Source: Fimenecus sp045543095 (GTDB lineage: Bacteria > Bacillota > Clostridia > Oscillospirales > Acutalibacteraceae). From it: a stretch of 64,000 nt of DNA. The notes below the pieces were generated by a model. It was not told the DNA's origin. It worked only from the letters and a program-made list of their open reading frames with translations, and ran no database searches. Shown in pieces: positions 7,056 to 16,600 of the stretch (its first letter is position 1; each line of letters opens with the position of its first letter). A program made the translations under genes and the position numbers. The DNA lies in assembly GCA_045543095.1 (NCBI GenBank), contig JAZQMC010000014.1, positions 13,490 to 77,489 on the forward strand, in the 5' to 3' direction.

Positions 7056-9014
7056 TTAAACAGCAGGTTGTTCTTCCTCTTCTTCATCCTTTTTGCGTTT
7101 GAAGAGAATAATCAGAACTAAGAACAAACTGAATACCATTACCGAGCCCATTGCAACAGGATTCTGCAAGAATTCTGCAAGAGTTTCAGGGATTTCGGGA
7201 ACGGGAATAGGCTTTTTAGGTCCGCCGATTTCAATTACAACGCCGTCGTCGTCTTTATCCTTATCGCCACCGTCATAATCGTCTATATGACCATCGCCGT
7301 CTTTGTCGGGGTCCTTACTATCCGGGATGCCGTCATTATCGTCGTCATCATCTTCCTTGTCGGGAGTACCATCGCCATCTGTATCTATGAAATCGTCGTC
7401 ATACTCATCGCCATCGGGAAGTCCGTCGTTATCGTCGTCCTTATCCTCTCTATCGGGAAGTCCATCGCCGTCTGTATCACGATTCGGGTGGTCAGGGTCC
7501 TGTTCATCGGGTATACCGTCATTGTCGTCATCGTCGTCTTCCTTATCGGGAATACCGTCGTTGTCGTCATCCTTATCCTTGCTATCAGGGATTCCGTCAC
7601 CATCTGTATCACGATTCGGGTGGTCGGGGTCATCCTTATCAGGAATTCCGTCACCATCGTCGTCATCATCTTCCCTGTCAGACTTACCGTCGTTATCGTC
7701 GTCGGGGTCATATTTGTCCGGAATACCGTCGCCATCTGTATCACGATTTGGATGGTCAGGGTCATCTTTATCAAGAATTCCGTCACCGTCATCATCGTCA
7801 TCGTAAACTACATCACCGGGACCGTCGGGAAGACCATCGTTATCGTCATCCTCATCATCAACATCCGGAATACCATCGTCGTCAGTATCTCTTTCGGGAC
7901 TATCTGGGTCTTTCTTATCGGGAATTCCGTCATTGTCGTCGTCATCGTCGTCAACGTCGGGAATACCGTCATTATCGTCATCGGGGTCATATTTATCGGG
8001 GATTCCGTCATCATCTGTATCGCGGTCGGGATGGTCAGGGTCCTTCTTATCGGGAGTGCCGTCGTTGTCGTCATCGTCATCATCCCTATCGGGAGTGCCG
8101 TCATTATCGTCATCGTCGTCATCTCTGTCGGGAATGCCGTCATCATCTGTGTCGCGGTCAGGGTGGTCGGGGTCATCCTTATCAGGAATACCATCGCCGT
8201 CATCATCCGGGTCATAAATCACATCACCTGGGCCATCGGGGTCAACAGGGTCAGGATTATTCGGGTCACCGGGGTCTGTTTTGTCCGGGTCCTGGTCGGG
8301 AATTCCATTGCCGTCATTATCAGCAATATAGAAATCAAGATAAACAACCTCTGTTCCGGTAGGAACGATAACCACTTGAGTACCATCTTCAGCCTCTGTG
8401 AGAACAACTTTGTCCGTATCATCCGTCATTGTAATAACAAATGATGTATTTGCAAGAACTTCTCCGTCCTTTGAGATTGTAACGAAATGCTTGCCTTCAG
8501 AAATATCACTGACCTTATATCGACCATCATTATCAGTAGTAGCAGTCACGCTGCCGAAATCAAAACTCAACTGAGCCCCTTTGATTTCTTCTTTTTTATC
8601 TTTATTACCTAAATAAACGGTACCCTCAACGTCAGTCTTCTTACACTGGTCATTGGGGTCATCAGAGCATTTCTGGAAGGTAACATCAACATAAGTATCA
8701 GTAACAATATCACTGATTTTAAGATTACCGTTAACGTACTCATCTGTAACATCAACACCATTTACGGTGATACTGTCAAGATGATAACCGTTTTCCAAAT
8801 AGACACCAAGGTCGATTTCACCAAATCTGTCAATCTTAAACTGTGCTCCGTCAGCGCAAATTTTGCCGTTGACAAGAACAAAACCACCGTCATTGTAATT
8901 AATTGTTACATTGTGCTCAGAAGGCACAGTAGTACCAAGCTGCATTGCAAAACCGGGAATAGCCATTACCATAATCATTGCAAGAGAAACAATAACGCTT
9001 AATACTTTTTTCAA
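7056..9014 (-). CDS. Secreted hyper-acidic calcium-repeat protein with C-terminal membrane anchor
   Basis: 652 aa, last gene of the 12-gene surface operon. A signal peptide (1-23) is followed by a beta-rich domain (about 26-125) and a carboxypeptidase-regulatory-like fold (about 128-200, VEGTVYLGNK ... DGRYKVSDISEGKH). Residues about 230-590 are thrombospondin type 3-like repeats (units of the type DTDGDGIPD and DDDDDDNDGIPDK), which should bind many Ca2+ ions and form a rigid stalk. A hydrophobic segment (about 618-638) then KRKK and a Glu-rich tail anchor it in the membrane. No LPxTG is seen, so it is probably not sortase-linked. The start is TTG with a strong GGAGGTGG site. Likely a wall-spanning anchor or stalk for the structure. 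Confidence 0.85.
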   Translation of the reverse strand: MKKVLSVIVSLAMIMVMAIPGFAMQLGTTVPSEHNVTINYNDGGFVLVNGKICADGAQFKIDRFGEIDLGVYLENGYHLDSITVNGVDVTDEYVNGNLKISDIVTDTYVDVTFQKCSDDPNDQCKKTDVEGTVYLGNKDKKEEIKGAQLSFDFGSVTATTDNDGRYKVSDISEGKHFVTISKDGEVLANTSFVITMTDDTDKVVLTEAEDGTQVVIVPTGTEVVYLDFYIADNDGNGIPDQDPDKTDPGDPNNPDPVDPDGPGDVIYDPDDDGDGIPDKDDPDHPDRDTDDDGIPDRDDDDDDNDGTPDRDDDDDDNDGTPDKKDPDHPDRDTDDDGIPDKYDPDDDNDGIPDVDDDDDDNDGIPDKKDPDSPERDTDDDGIPDVDDEDDDNDGLPDGPGDVVYDDDDDGDGILDKDDPDHPNRDTDGDGIPDKYDPDDDNDGKSDREDDDDDGDGIPDKDDPDHPNRDTDGDGIPDSKDKDDDNDGIPDKEDDDDDNDGIPDEQDPDHPNRDTDGDGLPDREDKDDDNDGLPDGDEYDDDFIDTDGDGTPDKEDDDDDNDGIPDSKDPDKDGDGHIDDYDGGDKDKDDDGVVIEIGGPKKPIPVPEIPETLAEFLQNPVAMGSVMVFSLFLVLIILFKRKKDEEEEEQPAV

Positions 9015-9065
9015 TGAAATCCACCTCCTTGAAAAATTTTAGAAACAAATCAACACGGAGGTCGA

Positions 9066-9593
9066 TTATACTGTAGTCGGAGCTACATACTCAACTGTGT
9101 ATGTAAGTGTGCCTGAATAAGCACCAACAGCCTTGCCTACGAACTGGTCGGCAGCAATTGTAACAGTTACATTTGAACCATCAACAACGTTTGGAGCCGT
9201 TGTATTAGCTGCATTTACAGGGCCAAATTCTACTATTCCGCCACCTGCAACTGTAAATACAAGTTCATCATCTGTGCCTGTAGCTTTCATTACACCGCCA
9301 TTATCAGCAGCTGCTGAAATTTTAAGGCTTGCACCGATAAGAAGCTGTGACTCAACTTTATAAGTTGCATCTTGTGGATTAGAATTGTTCCATGCAACAT
9401 CAACTTTTGCAGGAATTGTAACTGTATATGACCAGTCAGTTGCATTATCATAAGTTGTTACAACTTCTGCTTGTGTAGTCTGCTTACCGTCAACTACAGC
9501 AGGAACATCCTGAGTAATGTCACCTGCAAACGCCGGAACTGCAACTGCCATCATCATTACGACAGCAAGTGCAAGAGAAATAACTTTTTTCAT
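9066..9593 (-). CDS. Small secreted surface-domain protein, paralogue 1
   Basis: 175 aa, the longest of nine tandem paralogues. Signal peptide 1-23 ending in PAFA, then a variable linker, then the shared domain: YTVTIPAKVDVAW, YKVESQLLIGASLKIS, GGVMKATG, and a closing YSGTLTYTVEYV. No Cys, no membrane anchor and no LPxTG in the mature part. A GGAG site precedes ATG. It is most similar to paralogue 5 (both have QL-IGASL and AADNGGVM). Exported, probably a structural subunit held by non-covalent assembly. I do not recognise the family. Confidence 0.85.
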   Translation of the reverse strand: MKKVISLALAVVMMMAVAVPAFAGDITQDVPAVVDGKQTTQAEVVTTYDNATDWSYTVTIPAKVDVAWNNSNPQDATYKVESQLLIGASLKISAAADNGGVMKATGTDDELVFTVAGGGIVEFGPVNAANTTAPNVVDGSNVTVTIAADQFVGKAVGAYSGTLTYTVEYVAPTTV

Positions 9594-9623
9594 AATAATT
9601 TACTCCTTTATTTTGCCAAGGAA

Positions 9624-10097
9624 TTAAGCAATAGTTGCTGTAAATGTAAGAGTATCTGTATATGTATCTACAGGAACACCTTTCCAGTTTGCACCGGTAG
9701 TATCAACTGTAACTGAAGCTACTTCGTCAACTACAACAGAAGCTGTTGCTGTGTACTCGTTATTTACAAGGCCGTAATGAAGAATATCGCCTGCAGCATT
9801 TTTCAAGCTGCCGTTACCTGAAACAACAACAAAAACTGCGTCGCCTGTTGCAAGCTGGCTGTTGATTGTATATTCAACATCTGTAGTTTTTGCTTCCCAA
9901 TAAATTGTCTGTGTTGCAGGAATTGTAACTGTGTACCAAGTGGGGTCTGAGCCGTCTTCTTTTGTTGTAAGAGTTTCAATGATTGTTTCATTAGCAACAG
10001 GGTTACCGCCTGTGACTGTTTCTGTTAATGCGAATGCAGGAACTGCGATAGCCATCATCATTACAATAGCTATAGCTACTGCTAAAATCTTTTTCAT
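9624..10097 (-). CDS. Small secreted surface-domain protein, paralogue 2
   Basis: 157 aa: signal peptide (MKKILAVAIAIVMMMAIAVP, cleaved after AFA), Thr-rich N-terminal linker, then the shared domain with WYTVTIPATQTIYW, YTINSQLATGD, GSLKNAAG and the closing W-x10-TLTFT motif. The mature protein is acidic and Cys-free. It sits 30 bases upstream of paralogue 1 in the same operon, with AGGAG before ATG. The fold is inferred as a beta sandwich from the alternating pattern; function unknown. Confidence 0.83.
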   Translation of the reverse strand: MKKILAVAIAIVMMMAIAVPAFALTETVTGGNPVANETIIETLTTKEDGSDPTWYTVTIPATQTIYWEAKTTDVEYTINSQLATGDAVFVVVSGNGSLKNAAGDILHYGLVNNEYTATASVVVDEVASVTVDTTGANWKGVPVDTYTDTLTFTATIA

Positions 10098-10120
10098 AAT
10101 ATTTTCTCCTAACTAAATAG

Positions 10121-10597
10121 TTATACCAGCTCTGCTGTGAATGTTAATGTACCACTGTAATTATCAATTGAAGCCTTTTCCCAATTAGCAGTGGGAATAT
10201 TCACCTTTACTATTGATGTTTCAGGTGATGCTTCTAAAATTACTGATTCTGTTGTGGTATATGTTGTATCACTTAATGAATAATTAAGTGTTGCAGTTTT
10301 TGCAGGGTTTTTCATAACACCGCCGTCTGCTGAAGAAACTGTAACCTTAACAAGCTTGCCTGTCTGAAGCTGACAGAATACTGAATAACCGACATCTGCG
10401 GTTGTTTTTCCCCAAGGAATTTTAACTTCTGCGGGAATTGTTACCGTATATGAGCCTTCGCCCATATCACTAATTCCGTCAACTAAAACCTGTGTATTGC
10501 CTGCAGGTGTTCCTGCATCTAAATCAATAGCAAATGCAGGAATACAAACTGCGAACATCATAACAAGAGCAAGAGCCAATGAAAGTACTTTTTTCAT
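10121..10597 (-). CDS. Small secreted surface-domain protein, paralogue 3
   Basis: 158 aa: signal peptide to AFA (23), linker, then SYTVTIPAEVKIPWG, YSVFCQLQTGKLVKVTVSS, GGVMKNP, LNYSLSD and NYSGTLTFTAELV. It is unusual in the array for a Cys just before QL and one Cys in the signal peptide. The ribosome site is GAGGGC rather than the AGGAG used by its neighbours. It is 23 bases from paralogue 2. Subunit role inferred from family and context. Confidence 0.83.
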   Translation of the reverse strand: MKKVLSLALALVMMFAVCIPAFAIDLDAGTPAGNTQVLVDGISDMGEGSYTVTIPAEVKIPWGKTTADVGYSVFCQLQTGKLVKVTVSSADGGVMKNPAKTATLNYSLSDTTYTTTESVILEASPETSIVKVNIPTANWEKASIDNYSGTLTFTAELV

Positions 10598-10621
10598 ATT
10601 AAGCCCTCATTTTTAAATCAA

Positions 10622-11089
10622 TTAAACGTCAACAATTTCTGATGTGAAAGAAATCTGTCCTTCATAAACATCATAAGGAACATCTAACCATTCTGCAGGG
10701 TCAATTGTGATTTCAAATTTATGGTCTTCATCTGCAACAACTTCTGCTCTTGAAAGACCGTTTGTTGTATCTGTTGCTGTGAAAGGAATAACATTTGCAC
10801 CAGCTGTCAAATCAACTGATTTTGCAAGAGTAACCTGAACTCTTTTGTCTGTAGCAAGCTGGCTTGTGATATAGTAATAATCTTCACCGTTTTCGCCCCA
10901 TGTAAGGTCAACTGATGCTGGGATTGTAACTATATATGAGCCTTCATAAGTACCGCCGTTTGTACCGTCAACGATAACATCTGTATCTCCGGCACTTGCA
11001 GCTGAGTCAAGAGTTTTTGTTGCAAAAGAAGGAATTGCGATTGCCATCATCATTACGATAGCCATCATAATTGCTAAAATCTTTTTCAT
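10622..11089 (-). CDS. Small secreted surface-domain protein, paralogue 4
   Basis: 155 aa: signal peptide (MKKILAIMMAIVMMMAIAIP, SFA), linker, then SYIVTIPASVDLTWG, YYITSQLATDKRVQVTL, AEWLDVPYDVYEGQISFTSE. The central GVM motif is lost and replaced by an Asn/Ile-rich turn, the clearest divergence among the eight closest copies. Cys-free. The DNA around its signal peptide is close to that of paralogues 5-7, which points to recent duplication or conversion in this part of the array. Confidence 0.82.
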   Translation of the reverse strand: MKKILAIMMAIVMMMAIAIPSFATKTLDSAASAGDTDVIVDGTNGGTYEGSYIVTIPASVDLTWGENGEDYYYITSQLATDKRVQVTLAKSVDLTAGANVIPFTATDTTNGLSRAEVVADEDHKFEITIDPAEWLDVPYDVYEGQISFTSEIVDV

Positions 11090-11132
11090 AGTAATTTTCT
11101 CCTTTAAATAGATAGAATTAAATCTTTTTTAC

Positions 11133-11624
11133 TTATGGAGCTGGTGTGTAAGCAACAGTATAAGTAACTGTACCCTGATAAACTGCAGGAACTGCTTCAT
11201 CGTATTCGCTCTGTGCGATAGCGATTGTGATATCTGTGTCAGGACCTGTACCATTGTTAATTTCATTGAATGTTTTTGCAGCAACACCACCTGCAAGAGT
11301 ATAAGTAAGGTCGTAAGCTGTTGCTGTTGCACTTGTCATTACACCGCCGTTGTCAGCTGCAACTGAAACTGTAAGGCTTGCACCGATAGGAAGCTGTGAT
11401 GTAACTGAATAGTTAGCATCTTTAGCAACTACATCATCCCAAGCAAATGTGAATGATGCGGGATAAGTAACTGTGTATGTTGCGTCTGTGTCAGAGGTTG
11501 TTGTAGCAACTGTAGCCTTACCGAGCTGACTTGCATCGTCTTTTTTGATTTCTGCAGCGAATGTTGGAACTGCGATAGCCATCATCATTACGAGAGCCAT
11601 CATTATAGCAATAATCTTTTTCAT
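11133..11624 (-). CDS. Small secreted surface-domain protein, paralogue 5
   Basis: 163 aa: signal peptide identical to paralogues 6 and 7 apart from the last residues, then ATYTVTYPASFTFAW, YSVTSQLPIGASLTVSV, GGVMTS, YDLTYTLAGG and VYQGTVTYTVAY. Together with 6 and 7 it uses YPA where the others have IPA. The 75 bases covering the ribosome site and signal peptide (11566-11640) are identical to those of paralogue 6. Secreted, unanchored, Cys-free; probable structural subunit. Confidence 0.83.
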   Translation of the reverse strand: MKKIIAIMMALVMMMAIAVPTFAAEIKKDDASQLGKATVATTTSDTDATYTVTYPASFTFAWDDVVAKDANYSVTSQLPIGASLTVSVAADNGGVMTSATATAYDLTYTLAGGVAAKTFNEINNGTGPDTDITIAIAQSEYDEAVPAVYQGTVTYTVAYTPAP

Positions 11625-11657
11625 AATATTTTCTCCTTAAAAGACATTTAGTTCAAA

Positions 11658-12134
11658 TTATTTATCAGCAAGAGTAGCTGTAAATGTAACATAACCTGAA
11701 TATTCAGCGATTGTCTTTTTCCAGTCAGCAACTTTGAAGATAAGATTTTCTGTTTCGTTTGAAACCTCATCATAGTCAACAGAAACGTCACCTGAAAGTG
11801 TGTATGAAAGTGTGTCAGCTGTACCTGTAGCTGTCATTGTACCTGTAAGATTGGTTGATGTTTTGTCAGCAACTGCAACATTGAGAGTTTTACCAACTGC
11901 AAGCTGTGTTGTTACTGTGTATGTTGCTGTGTATGATTCAGATTCCCAAGGAATAACGATTTCTGCAGGATATGTAACTGTATACGAACCTGCACCAACT
12001 GAAGTAATGTCTGTTTTAACAAGTGATTCGCCTGTCTGCTCGCCTGTTTCTTTAATTGGGTTAGCTGCGAATGCGGGAACTGCGATAGCCATCATCATTA
12101 CGAGAGCCATCATTATAGCAATAATCTTTTTCAT
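11658..12134 (-). CDS. Small secreted surface-domain protein, paralogue 6
   Basis: 158 aa: signal peptide to AFA, linker, SYTVTYPAEIVIPW, YTVTTQLAVGKTLNVAV, GTMTATG, LSYTLSGD, ADWKKTIAEYSGYVTFTA. It shares the exact 75-base leader repeat with paralogue 5. Same operon, 33 bases from paralogue 5. The pattern Y-x-V-T-x-Q-L-x-x-G-K-x-L is the best conserved core of the family and probably forms adjacent beta strands. Function unknown beyond export. Confidence 0.83.
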   Translation of the reverse strand: MKKIIAIMMALVMMMAIAVPAFAANPIKETGEQTGESLVKTDITSVGAGSYTVTYPAEIVIPWESESYTATYTVTTQLAVGKTLNVAVADKTSTNLTGTMTATGTADTLSYTLSGDVSVDYDEVSNETENLIFKVADWKKTIAEYSGYVTFTATLADK

Positions 12135-12169
12135 AATATTTTCTCCTTAATCAAATTGTATTTTAGAAA

Positions 12170-12661
12170 TTAAAGGTCAACTACTTCTGATGAGAAAGTA
12201 AGTGTATCTTGATATGTATCAAAAGCTGCTGCATCCCAAGCTGCCTTTGCAACATTAACGCTAAAATCATATGTTGCGTCTATTCCATCTGCCGGAACAA
12301 CAGGAGCTGTTGTTTTTGCTGTTGTTTCACCACTGAGTGAGTATGCAAGAGTTTCGCCGCCGGCATTAACCATTACCAAGCCGTTTGCGTCTTTGTCAAT
12401 GATTTCAACTGCAACGCATTTGCCTGTTTTAAGCTGTGATTCAACTGAATACTGGAAACCTGTTGTTTCAGCACCCCATGTAAGAGACATTGTTGCAGGA
12501 TAAGTAACTGTATATTCACCATCACCAACAATACCTGATGTATCCGTGATAACTGTTGCATCACCTGATGATGAACCAACATTAAGAGTTGCTGCGAATG
12601 AAGGAACTGCGATAGCCATCATCATTACGAGAGCCATCATAATAGCAATAATCTTTTTCAT
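12170..12661 (-). CDS. Small secreted surface-domain protein, paralogue 7
   Basis: 163 aa: signal peptide to SFA, Gly/Ser-rich linker, EYTVTYPATMSLTWG, YSVESQLKTGKCVAVEI, GLVMVNAGG, LAYSLSGE, AAWDAAAFDTYQDTLTFSSE. One mature Cys follows GK. Ends in a short acidic VVDL tail like paralogue 4. Ribosome site and signal sequence are nearly identical at DNA level to paralogues 5 and 6. Probable structural subunit. Confidence 0.83.
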   Translation of the reverse strand: MKKIIAIMMALVMMMAIAVPSFAATLNVGSSSGDATVITDTSGIVGDGEYTVTYPATMSLTWGAETTGFQYSVESQLKTGKCVAVEIIDKDANGLVMVNAGGETLAYSLSGETTAKTTAPVVPADGIDATYDFSVNVAKAAWDAAAFDTYQDTLTFSSEVVDL

Positions 12662-12695
12662 AATATTTATCTCCTTTTTAGGTTTAATTTGTTAA

Positions 12696-13181
12696 TTAAA
12701 CAATAGCTGCTGAGAATGTGAGTGTGTCTGCGTATTCGCCAACAACTGCATTGTTCCAAGCGTCTGCTGTAATGTCAACAGAAATAGCCTTTTCAACTGC
12801 TGGGTATGTAACTGTTTCAAAGTTAACTGCTGTGTCACCGGAAAGAGCAAATGCAAGGTCGAGAACAACATTTGCTTCCGGCTCATAAGTCATAACATAG
12901 TCAGCACTTGTAACTGCTACATCAAGAGATTTGCCATAGAGAAGGTGTGTTTCTGCTGAATACTTAAGCGCTGTTGCTTCTTCGCCCCAAGAGATTACTG
13001 TGTCAGCAGGAATAGTAACTAAATACCAGTCACCGTCTGTGCCGTCTGCTTTATCTGTGCTTGTTGTGATAATAACATCACCAGCATCTGTGTCTTTTGC
13101 ACTGAGGTCTGCTGCGAATGCAGGAACTGCGATTGCCATCATCATAACGATAGCGAGTGCGATAGAAATAACTTTTTTCAT
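12696..13181 (-). CDS. Small secreted surface-domain protein, paralogue 8
   Basis: 161 aa: signal peptide (MKKVISIALAIVMMMAIAVP, AFA), acidic linker, WYLVTIPADTVISWG, YSAETHLLYGKSLDVAV, LAFALSGD, ADAWNNAVVGEYADTLTFSAAIV. QL is replaced by HL and the GVM motif by DYVM. AGGAG precedes ATG. It is first in the run of close paralogues as transcribed, so it may be the most abundant if mRNA levels fall along the operon. Confidence 0.82.
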   Translation of the reverse strand: MKKVISIALAIVMMMAIAVPAFAADLSAKDTDAGDVIITTSTDKADGTDGDWYLVTIPADTVISWGEEATALKYSAETHLLYGKSLDVAVTSADYVMTYEPEANVVLDLAFALSGDTAVNFETVTYPAVEKAISVDITADAWNNAVVGEYADTLTFSAAIV

Positions 13182-13219
13182 AGTTGTTTTCTCCTTTATA
13201 TAAGATATAGATTTACTAT

Positions 13220-13690
13220 TTAAACAGCGTCGGTATATTCAATAGTGAAAGTAAGAATATCACTATGTCTGCCTGATGCCGCCTGTAACCACTGCATTTC
13301 TGTAACGCTTACTGCAAGGGGAAAAGCCTTTCCGTAATCGCCGGGCAAGAAAGAGATGTTTTCATGCCCTGCAAGGGAATAAGCAATAACTCTTTGCGGG
13401 TCGTCAACATTTACGAGCCTGCAGTCGTTTTGTGAGGAAACTGAAATTTTGACTGTTTTGTCATATTCAATCAACATTTTTTCAGCCTTAACCTCGCCGA
13501 TACCCATAGTTTCTGTCATCCATGGGATTTCCACATCCGCGGGAAATGAAAGTACATAGTCAACATCTGCTTTTGTTGAAATTTCCATTGATTGACTGCT
13601 GTCTTCAACTGCGAAGACAGGAGTTACACAAAGCAAGAGCATTAACAACGCAAGACCTGCGGATAAAGCTTTTTTCATAATAAACATCAT
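13220..13690 (-). CDS. Divergent small secreted surface-domain protein, paralogue 9
   Basis: 156 aa with the same plan but more divergent: signal peptide (KKALSAGLALLMLLLC, cleaved after VFA), then DYVLSFPADVEIPWM, MLIEYDKTVKISVSS, AYSLAGHENISF and SDILTFTIEYTD. FPA replaces IPA/YPA and the linker is nearly absent. Three start codons are possible (13690, 13687 and 13678); the GGAGGAG site fits 13687 or 13690 best, while the MKK at 13678 matches the family. It is placed between the giant protein and the array, so it could be an adaptor between them. Confidence 0.78.
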   Translation of the reverse strand: MMFIMKKALSAGLALLMLLLCVTPVFAVEDSSQSMEISTKADVDYVLSFPADVEIPWMTETMGIGEVKAEKMLIEYDKTVKISVSSQNDCRLVNVDDPQRVIAYSLAGHENISFLPGDYGKAFPLAVSVTEMQWLQAASGRHSDILTFTIEYTDAV

Positions 13691-13698
13691 CTCCTCCC

Positions 13699-16600
13699 TT
13701 ATTCTGTACCGTCATCATAAACGACAGTATACGTTAAAATTGTTTTGTAGTTTCCAACCGCTGCTGTGTCCCAATCGTTCTGTTCAATTGTGATTTCAGG
13801 TGCGTCTTCGGGTAGCGTTTCGGTTGAAATGTCCGTAGCAAACTCAGTATCTTTAAAGTTCGATGCTGTATATGCAAGAACATTATCTCCGTTAGTTAAT
13901 TCGCCTTTATTGGTGTTTGAGTCAAAATTACCTGTGTTGTCTGTAACACCTATCGTAAGTTTTCCACCATTAAGTGTGGCTTCTTTAACTTTATATGAAA
14001 CATTTTCAGGAGCTGTCTGGTCCCATTCAATTTCCATATCTGCAGGAATTTCAACCACATAAACCACCGGAACTGAGCCATTTGTTGATGCGAATTGAAC
14101 AGGAAGCTCCAGCGTTGTTATTGGAACAAGGTCTTCACCTGTAAGACCAGCCTCAATATCTGCTGTATCGTAAACATTCAATGTAATTGAACCTTCATAA
14201 ACAGCACCTGTTGGAACTTTTTTTGCTATTGCAGAATCAACTGCAATTTCAATCGGAATTCTTGCAAAGTTTTCATCAGGATACAGGTTATCGTATGTTC
14301 CCAATGTAGTCGCAACATTAGCCTCAAGTGAACCCGCCGTAAACGAGTTAAGATTCGAATAAGAAGTGCCCGATATCTGCGTAAGCTTCAAGTCGGAAAC
14401 TGCCTGAAGAGTTACTGTTGTGTCAAGCAATGCTGCGTTGTAAGTCAAATCAACATAAACTGTCTGTTTCATTGACTGTTCATCATCATTATCGAGCTCA
14501 ACTCTTGTAACTGTTGCACCGCCTGTTGCAGCATTCATCACTGCGATGTCACTTACAGGGAACAATCTAAGGATTTTCTGTTCAAGCTCATAAAGTTCCT
14601 CAACATTGTAATATGCAGGAAGAAAAGCATTGTATTCTTCAAGAATATCCTTAACATATTGAAGTTCATCTGCTGAAAAACGAACTCTGTTTTGTATGTG
14701 GTCGCTTGCGATATCATAAACGGTCTGCAACTTATCACGGAAAGTAATAATACCGCCGTTTATTTCTTCACCGTCAACAGTAAAGCTTCTTGTGTTGTTA
14801 AGGAAATATGTAAATCCACGAGAAGTATTCTGAAGCTGTGGATAAATCGAACCGTCATCAATTGAAGTCTTTGAATAGTACTGCAAAGGATTGTATTTTT
14901 CAGTTTTGAAAGTTTCAACCTCGTCCCTGCCCGCAATACTTACAAAGTTGCCAACCTTATATGCATCAGAATCTGCTACACTTTCATCAAAGTCATCGAG
15001 AACTCCATCGCCGTCGTAATCGTACTTCACGGTATAAAGAGCTGTCAATTCAGGCAAGAATTTAAGCGAAGCATCCTTAATGTCTTCAAGAGTCTGTGTC
15101 ATACGCATACACATATTGTACGCATTTATGAACTGTGCTGAATTCTCTATTGATGCCTTTTGAGTTCCGGAAAATCTTGTATAACTCTCTTGATAGTATT
15201 TAATGATTTCATCAGCAATTTCACGAGTAATACCCATTGCTCCGTAATTTACAGCTCCATTAGAAAATCCCGGTTCAGGAATTTCTTCTATCGTTGCATT
15301 TTTTAGTGCATCCGGAAGTGTATCAATAAAAGCCTCTACCTGTTCAGGTGTATATACTGGATTTGGAAGAGTACTTGTTCCTGCAACATATTGCAAATAT
15401 AAATCAAGTGTGTCTTTTTCTTCCTGCACCAATGATTTCTGATAATCAGAAAGGCTGTTATATACTGCAAGAGCATTAGTTACTTCTGTTTGCAAAGTCG
15501 ATTTTTCATAAGGGTCAATTGCGTCAACCATTATTTCAAAATTAGCAGCAGGAACTGATTTTGCATCAAAGAACTCGTCGAAATAAGGGTCTGTAACACC
15601 CGCCGCTTTACGGCTTGCTACACCATCGCTATAAGCACTTGGGTCATAAGAGAAACCGATATTATCGATTGTATAACTATTTCCGTCCATTTCAACGGCA
15701 GCCGCCTCACTACCGGGAGCGATACCAATTGAAATACGATAGATATTATTAAGTGCCTCTGCAGATTCATCAAGTTTCTGGCTGTTATTACCGGGCTTGA
15801 AGTGGTAAAGCGGAATTCTTACATAACCCTTATAGCCTGCAAGAGTAATATCAAAAACTCCGTCACCATTTGTATCAGCACCAGCTCGCGATGTGTACGC
15901 AAAAGACCTACCCGCATCTGCAGCATTGTTCGCCTGAACCCATTCACCGCTATCAGGGTCAAGAATGAAGAAGTTTTGGTCTGTTGCATTTGTACCCATA
16001 GCAATTTGGAAATCGTTCAAATCGCCGTTAAAATATGTCTGAATGGTTGCTGACATATTAAAATCAGTAAGCTGTGTAAAGTCAACATAGAATACCAATG
16101 AAAGATATGGGCTAACTTCAACACCTGAAAAAGATTTAGCCAAATCGCCGAGTTTTACGGAAGAATTACCTGTTCCTTGAGCTCTCAATGCATCAATATT
16201 TGCCGCTTCAACACCTTTATATGTTGTTGAAAGAACATTGTAAACGCCTTCGCCCGAAGAATAGAACTGGCTATCAATATACATTGTAGCACCCTTTGAG
16301 CCTTGGAAACCATCTTCTGTAATAGTAGCCCACGACGCTTTTGTTTTCAAACTATTATCGAAACCATCTTGAGTAGGCTGTGCTACACCCAAAAGGGTTG
16401 ATAAAGCATTGTTATCTGTGTCCTTACTCTTACCTGCAAAATCCTCAAAGGTTTCAGGAGCATAAGTAACAAGATTTTTAGTGTAACGATAGTCTGTATA
16501 TTTGTCAGAATCTCCTTTATTATAGATATTGACTGCATCTTCAAGTTTATATGATTGTGTGCCCACTTCATAGTTTTCAAAATCATCAAAAAGAATGAAA

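Larger units (their letters stand above)
11566..12677 (-). repeat. Three direct repeats of 75 bases covering RBS and signal peptide of paralogues 5-7
   Basis: 11566-11640 and 12076-12150 are identical over 75 bases; 12603-12677 differs by about one substitution and one small insertion. The parts coding for the mature proteins are much less alike. Recent duplication or gene conversion confined to the leader region is the simplest reading. Confidence 0.85.

Noticed and set aside
7260..8220. Regular repeats that could look like a CRISPR array
   Set aside because: The periodicity is codon-based (DxDxDG units), repeat lengths vary, there are no unique spacers, and no cas genes are present.
7287..8444. 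Long plus-strand open frames opposite the acidic repeat protein
   Set aside because: They arise from the GAY-rich repeats read on the other strand; no signal, no ribosome site, and composition is pure Val/Ile or Ser.
8900..9014. Sortase-dependent anchoring of the acidic protein
   Set aside because: The C-terminus has a membrane segment and basic stop but no LPxTG; PEIPET is not an accepted sortase site.
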